Positions 61,811 through 64,000 of a DNA stretch of 64,000 nt are shown piece after piece. The notes under the pieces are model-generated. The model was not told the DNA's origin. It did no database searches and saw nothing but the letters and a program-made list of their open reading frames with translations. The stretch's first letter is position 1. Each line of letters opens with the position of its first letter. The DNA comes from Paracoccus sphaerophysae (GTDB taxonomy: Bacteria; Pseudomonadota; Alphaproteobacteria; Rhodobacterales; Rhodobacteraceae), in contig NZ_JRKS01000005.1 of NCBI RefSeq assembly GCF_000763805.1, positions 1 to 64,000 of the forward strand, written 5' to 3'. The position numbers and the translations under genes are program-made.

Positions 61811-62899
61811 TCAGCCGCCCCAGGTCCGCTCCAGCACGTCCATCCAGTTCTTCCAGGCGATGCGTTCGACCAGCGCGCGGTCGTAGCCGTGATCCTGCAT
61901 CGCCTGCAGGAAGCCGGGCAGCGCCGCGGTATCGGCCAGATCCGCGGGCATCACCGCACCGTCGAAATCCGACCCCAGCGCAACGCCGGTTTCCCCGAGA
62001 ATCCCGATCAGGTGATCGAGGTGGCGCAGCATGATGTCATGGCCGCGGAACGGCTCGCGCCGGCCGTCGGGCCGCAAGAAGCCGGTATTGTAGTTCAGCC
62101 CGACCACGCCGCCGCTGTCGGCGATCTGGCGCAGCTGGCGGTCGGTCAGGTTGCGCGAGCTGGCGCAGAGCGCGTGCACGCCGGAATGGGTGGCGACCAG
62201 CGGCGCATCGCTGAGCCGGGCCACGTCGTCGCAGCCCTTCTCGTTCAGATGCGACAGGTCGATCAGGACCTTCAGCGCGTTGCAGTCGCGCACCAGCGCC
62301 TTGCCGGCCGGGGTCAGCCCGTCGCCGCGATCGGGGGGCGAGGGGAAGGCGAACGGCACCCCGTTCCCGTAAGCGGTCGGGCGCGACCACACGAACCCCA
62401 GCGAGCGCAGGCCGGCCGCGTGCCACAGATGCAGCGCATCGGGGTTGGCCAGCGGCTCGGCGCCCTCCATGTGCAGGATCGCGGCGATCCGCCCGGCCGC
62501 CATCGCGGCGCGGATGTCGGCGGCGCTGCGGCAGACCGACAGCGTCCCGGTGCGTTCCATCGCATACAGCGCCGCCGCCTGTGCGAATGCCTGCGGCAGC
62601 GCCTGCGCCGCGGGCACCTGCTGCGGCAGCGGCAGGTCGAAGGGCGGGTTTTCCTTCTGCTTCAGCAGCGCCTCGATGTCGCCGGTCTCGGGGTCGGGGA
62701 TCCACATCGCGAAGAACCCGCCGACCATGCCCCCGGCCTTCAGCCGCGGCAGGTCCATGTGGCCGGTGCCGTCGCCCTCGGTCCACAGCCGCGCGGCGCC
62801 ATCCCCGGCGGCCATGGCGCGCTGCAGATAGTCGTTGTGCCCGTCGAAGACCGGGATCGGGGGCGCGGAAGACGGCGCAGAGGACGGCTCTGAGGACAT
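61811..62899 (-). CDS. Membrane dipeptidase (M19 family)
   Basis: A 362-residue zinc dipeptidase of the renal dipeptidase family. Metal ligands are in FDGHNDYL near the N-terminus, ILHMEGAEPL in the middle (bridging Glu), IDLSHLNEKG, and ATHSGVHAL. VALGSDFDGAV near the end carries the last conserved Asp. It would cleave dipeptides, possibly D-amino-acid containing. No signal peptide in the chosen start (MSSEP); an upstream in-frame ATG at 63016 is less likely. Confidence 0.88.
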   Translation of the reverse strand: MSSEPSSAPSSAPPIPVFDGHNDYLQRAMAAGDGAARLWTEGDGTGHMDLPRLKAGGMVGGFFAMWIPDPETGDIEALLKQKENPPFDLPLPQQVPAAQALPQAFAQAAALYAMERTGTLSVCRSAADIRAAMAAGRIAAILHMEGAEPLANPDALHLWHAAGLRSLGFVWSRPTAYGNGVPFAFPSPPDRGDGLTPAGKALVRDCNALKVLIDLSHLNEKGCDDVARLSDAPLVATHSGVHALCASSRNLTDRQLRQIADSGGVVGLNYNTGFLRPDGRREPFRGHDIMLRHLDHLIGILGETGVALGSDFDGAVMPADLADTAALPGFLQAMQDHGYDRALVERIAWKNWMDVLERTWGG

Positions 62900-63042
62900 G
62901 GCGGGAAACTCGCGGTTGGCCGGGACGGCGCAGCTTTCCCATCCCCGACCGGGCGATGCAAGCGACGGGATAGGCGAAGCCCGCACGGCGTGCCACACTG
63001 GCCCCAGCCCAACCACGCCCCCCCGTCAGGAAAGGACGCGAC

Positions 63043-63360
63043 ATGCCCGACATCAGCCCCGATTTCACCGGCCAGACCATCATCTGCACCTTCGACGTGA
63101 CGCCCGGCACCGCCCATGACGTGCTCGACGCGCTGGACGAGGCCTATGCGCAGGTGATCTCGCGCCAGCCCGGCTTCGTTTCCGGCGCCGTGCATCTGAA
63201 CGACGCCCAGACCCGCATCGCCACCTATTCCCAGTGGCGCCAGCGCAGCGATTACCAGGCGATGCTGCGCACCCCCGAAATGCGCGAGCGCAACCGCGCG
63301 ATCCACACCATGTGCCGCAGCTTCGAGCCGGTGATGTACGAGGTCGCCTCGGTTTATTGA
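63043..63360 (+). CDS. ABM-like (antibiotic biosynthesis monooxygenase) small protein
   Basis: A 105-residue protein with a ferredoxin-like dimeric alpha-beta barrel pattern. An opening strand [11 protein letters not shown] is followed by an alpha helix, [13 protein letters not shown], then [17 protein letters not shown], the family YSQW-type motif. Members act as small oxygenases or are of unknown role. AAAGGA precedes the ATG. Confidence 0.75.
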   Translation: MPDISPDFTGQTIICTFDVTPGTAHDVLDALDEAYAQVISRQPGFVSGAVHLNDAQTRIATYSQWRQRSDYQAMLRTPEMRERNRAIHTMCRSFEPVMYEVASVY

Positions 63361-63440
63361 CGCAGCCTGCGCCGGGTGCTCTTGCCCTTGCCGGGGGTGC
63401 GTGCGACCTGTTGATCCGCACGAACATGGGGGACCGCAGC

Positions 63441-64000
63441 ATGGTCGGACGCATCATCACCGTGGCCCAGCAGAAGGGCGGTTCCGGCAAGACGACGCTG
63501 ACCGTCAACCTGGCCGTGGCGCTGCGGCGCCAGGGGCTGACGGTGGCGGTGCTGGACACCGACCCGCAGGGCAGCCTGGGCCGCTGGTTCATGGAACGCG
63601 TCGACCGCCAGGGCGAGGACGAGGGGATGGAGTTCACCACCTCCTCCGCCTGGGGCGCCAGCTATGAAGGCGAAAAGCTCAAGAAGCGCTTTGACGTTGT
63701 GCTGATCGACACCCCGCCGAAGATCGAAAGCGACCTGCGCCCGGCGCTGCGGATCGCCGACCTGATCGTGGTCCCCGTCGCGTCGAGCCAGGTCGACCTG
63801 TGGGCGACCGAGGGGGTGCTGGACCTGGCCCACCGCGAAAAGCGGCCGGTGCTGATCGTGCTGAACCGGGTCCGCCCGAATACCCGGCTGGGGGCCGAGG
63901 TCGCCGCCGGCGCCGCGGAACTCGGCGTCGACGTGGCCGAGGCGCAGCTGGCCCATCGCGTGGCCTATGCCGAGACGCTGGGCCACGGCAGCGCCGTGGC
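63441..64000 (+). CDS. ParA/MinD-family ATPase (3' end outside window)
   Basis: At least 186 residues of a deviant-Walker P-loop ATPase. It shows [10 protein letters not shown] near the start, DTDPQGSLG, then [11 protein letters not shown] and [12 protein letters not shown]. It is of the short ParA-like type found singly on alphaproteobacterial chromosomes. The ATG at 63441 has a GGGGGA ribosome-binding site; an in-frame ATG at 63426 is possible. Truncated by the window end. Confidence 0.85.
   Translation, partial: MVGRIITVAQQKGGSGKTTLTVNLAVALRRQGLTVAVLDTDPQGSLGRWFMERVDRQGEDEGMEFTTSSAWGASYEGEKLKKRFDVVLIDTPPKIESDLRPALRIADLIVVPVASSQVDLWATEGVLDLAHREKRPVLIVLNRVRPNTRLGAEVAAGAAELGVDVAEAQLAHRVAYAETLGHGSAV

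Overview
The window is high-GC chromosomal DNA from an alphaproteobacterium, most likely Rhodobacteraceae and probably Paracoccus or a close relative. This is inferred from an EnvZ-like kinase, an ethylmalonyl-CoA pathway dehydrogenase (mcd), the gene order infA-maf-RNase E/G-yacG-tRNA-Phe, a Rhodobacterales-type LexA box (GTTC-N7-GTTC), and small dispersed intergenic repeats of the kind common in that family. No database search was possible.

Left chromosomal part (1-36.7 kb). It opens with a sensor kinase divergent from a metallo-beta-lactamase-fold hydrolase, then tRNA-Asn. Next is an apparently SOS-controlled two-gene DNA repair operon (radical SAM protein plus a DUF4130-UdgX fusion), then trmB and aroA. 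On the minus strand follow an unusual glycosyltransferase-like/double methyltransferase fusion, an AEC transporter, prpE (with TTTGCAAA boxes upstream) and maeB. A nucleoside-salvage cluster (cdd-deoA-deoB-add, then upp) follows, with an 11-bp-phased GAAC array before upp. After it come a SPOR-domain protein, a 105-bp degenerate tandem repeat, a conserved hypothetical gene, a roughly 0.8 kb decayed stretch, ade, recO, a META-domain lipoprotein, mcd, a TauE/SafE permease, dapE with a GNAT gene and a small membrane protein, a large OmpA-family protein, and the infA block ending in tRNA-Phe.

Accessory island at tRNA-Phe (36.7-59.8 kb). The 3' end of tRNA-Phe is repeated at 53.17-53.23 kb and again at 59.73-59.77 kb, so two elements appear integrated in tandem. 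Element 1 (about 16.5 kb) is a prophage remnant. It has a tyrosine integrase, an HNH protein, a truncated DUF6950 gene, then a host-interaction module: tail-tip J-like protein, tailspike, two SGNH-type esterases and Ig-like proteins. A DUF1800 / zinc-ribbon / DUF1501 cluster without visible signal peptides follows, then lysis genes. No terminase, portal, capsid or tape-measure gene is present. Element 2 (about 6.5 kb) is badly decayed. It carries an intact iron-siderophore-type ABC transporter among fragments of a histidine kinase, an IS110 transposase, hsdM (frameshifted), an IS256-type transposase and an integrase truncated at the transposase junction.

Right chromosomal part (59.8-64 kb). 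A tannase/feruloyl esterase pseudogene with about five frameshifts lies against the last att copy. It is followed by a membrane dipeptidase, an ABM-like small protein and a ParA-type ATPase that runs off the window.

The most noteworthy biology is the capture of a DUF1800-DUF1501 pair in a phage tail-fibre operon, the tandem tRNA-Phe integration, the SOS-box-controlled UdgX operon, and several candidate operators that tie genes to known alphaproteobacterial regulators.
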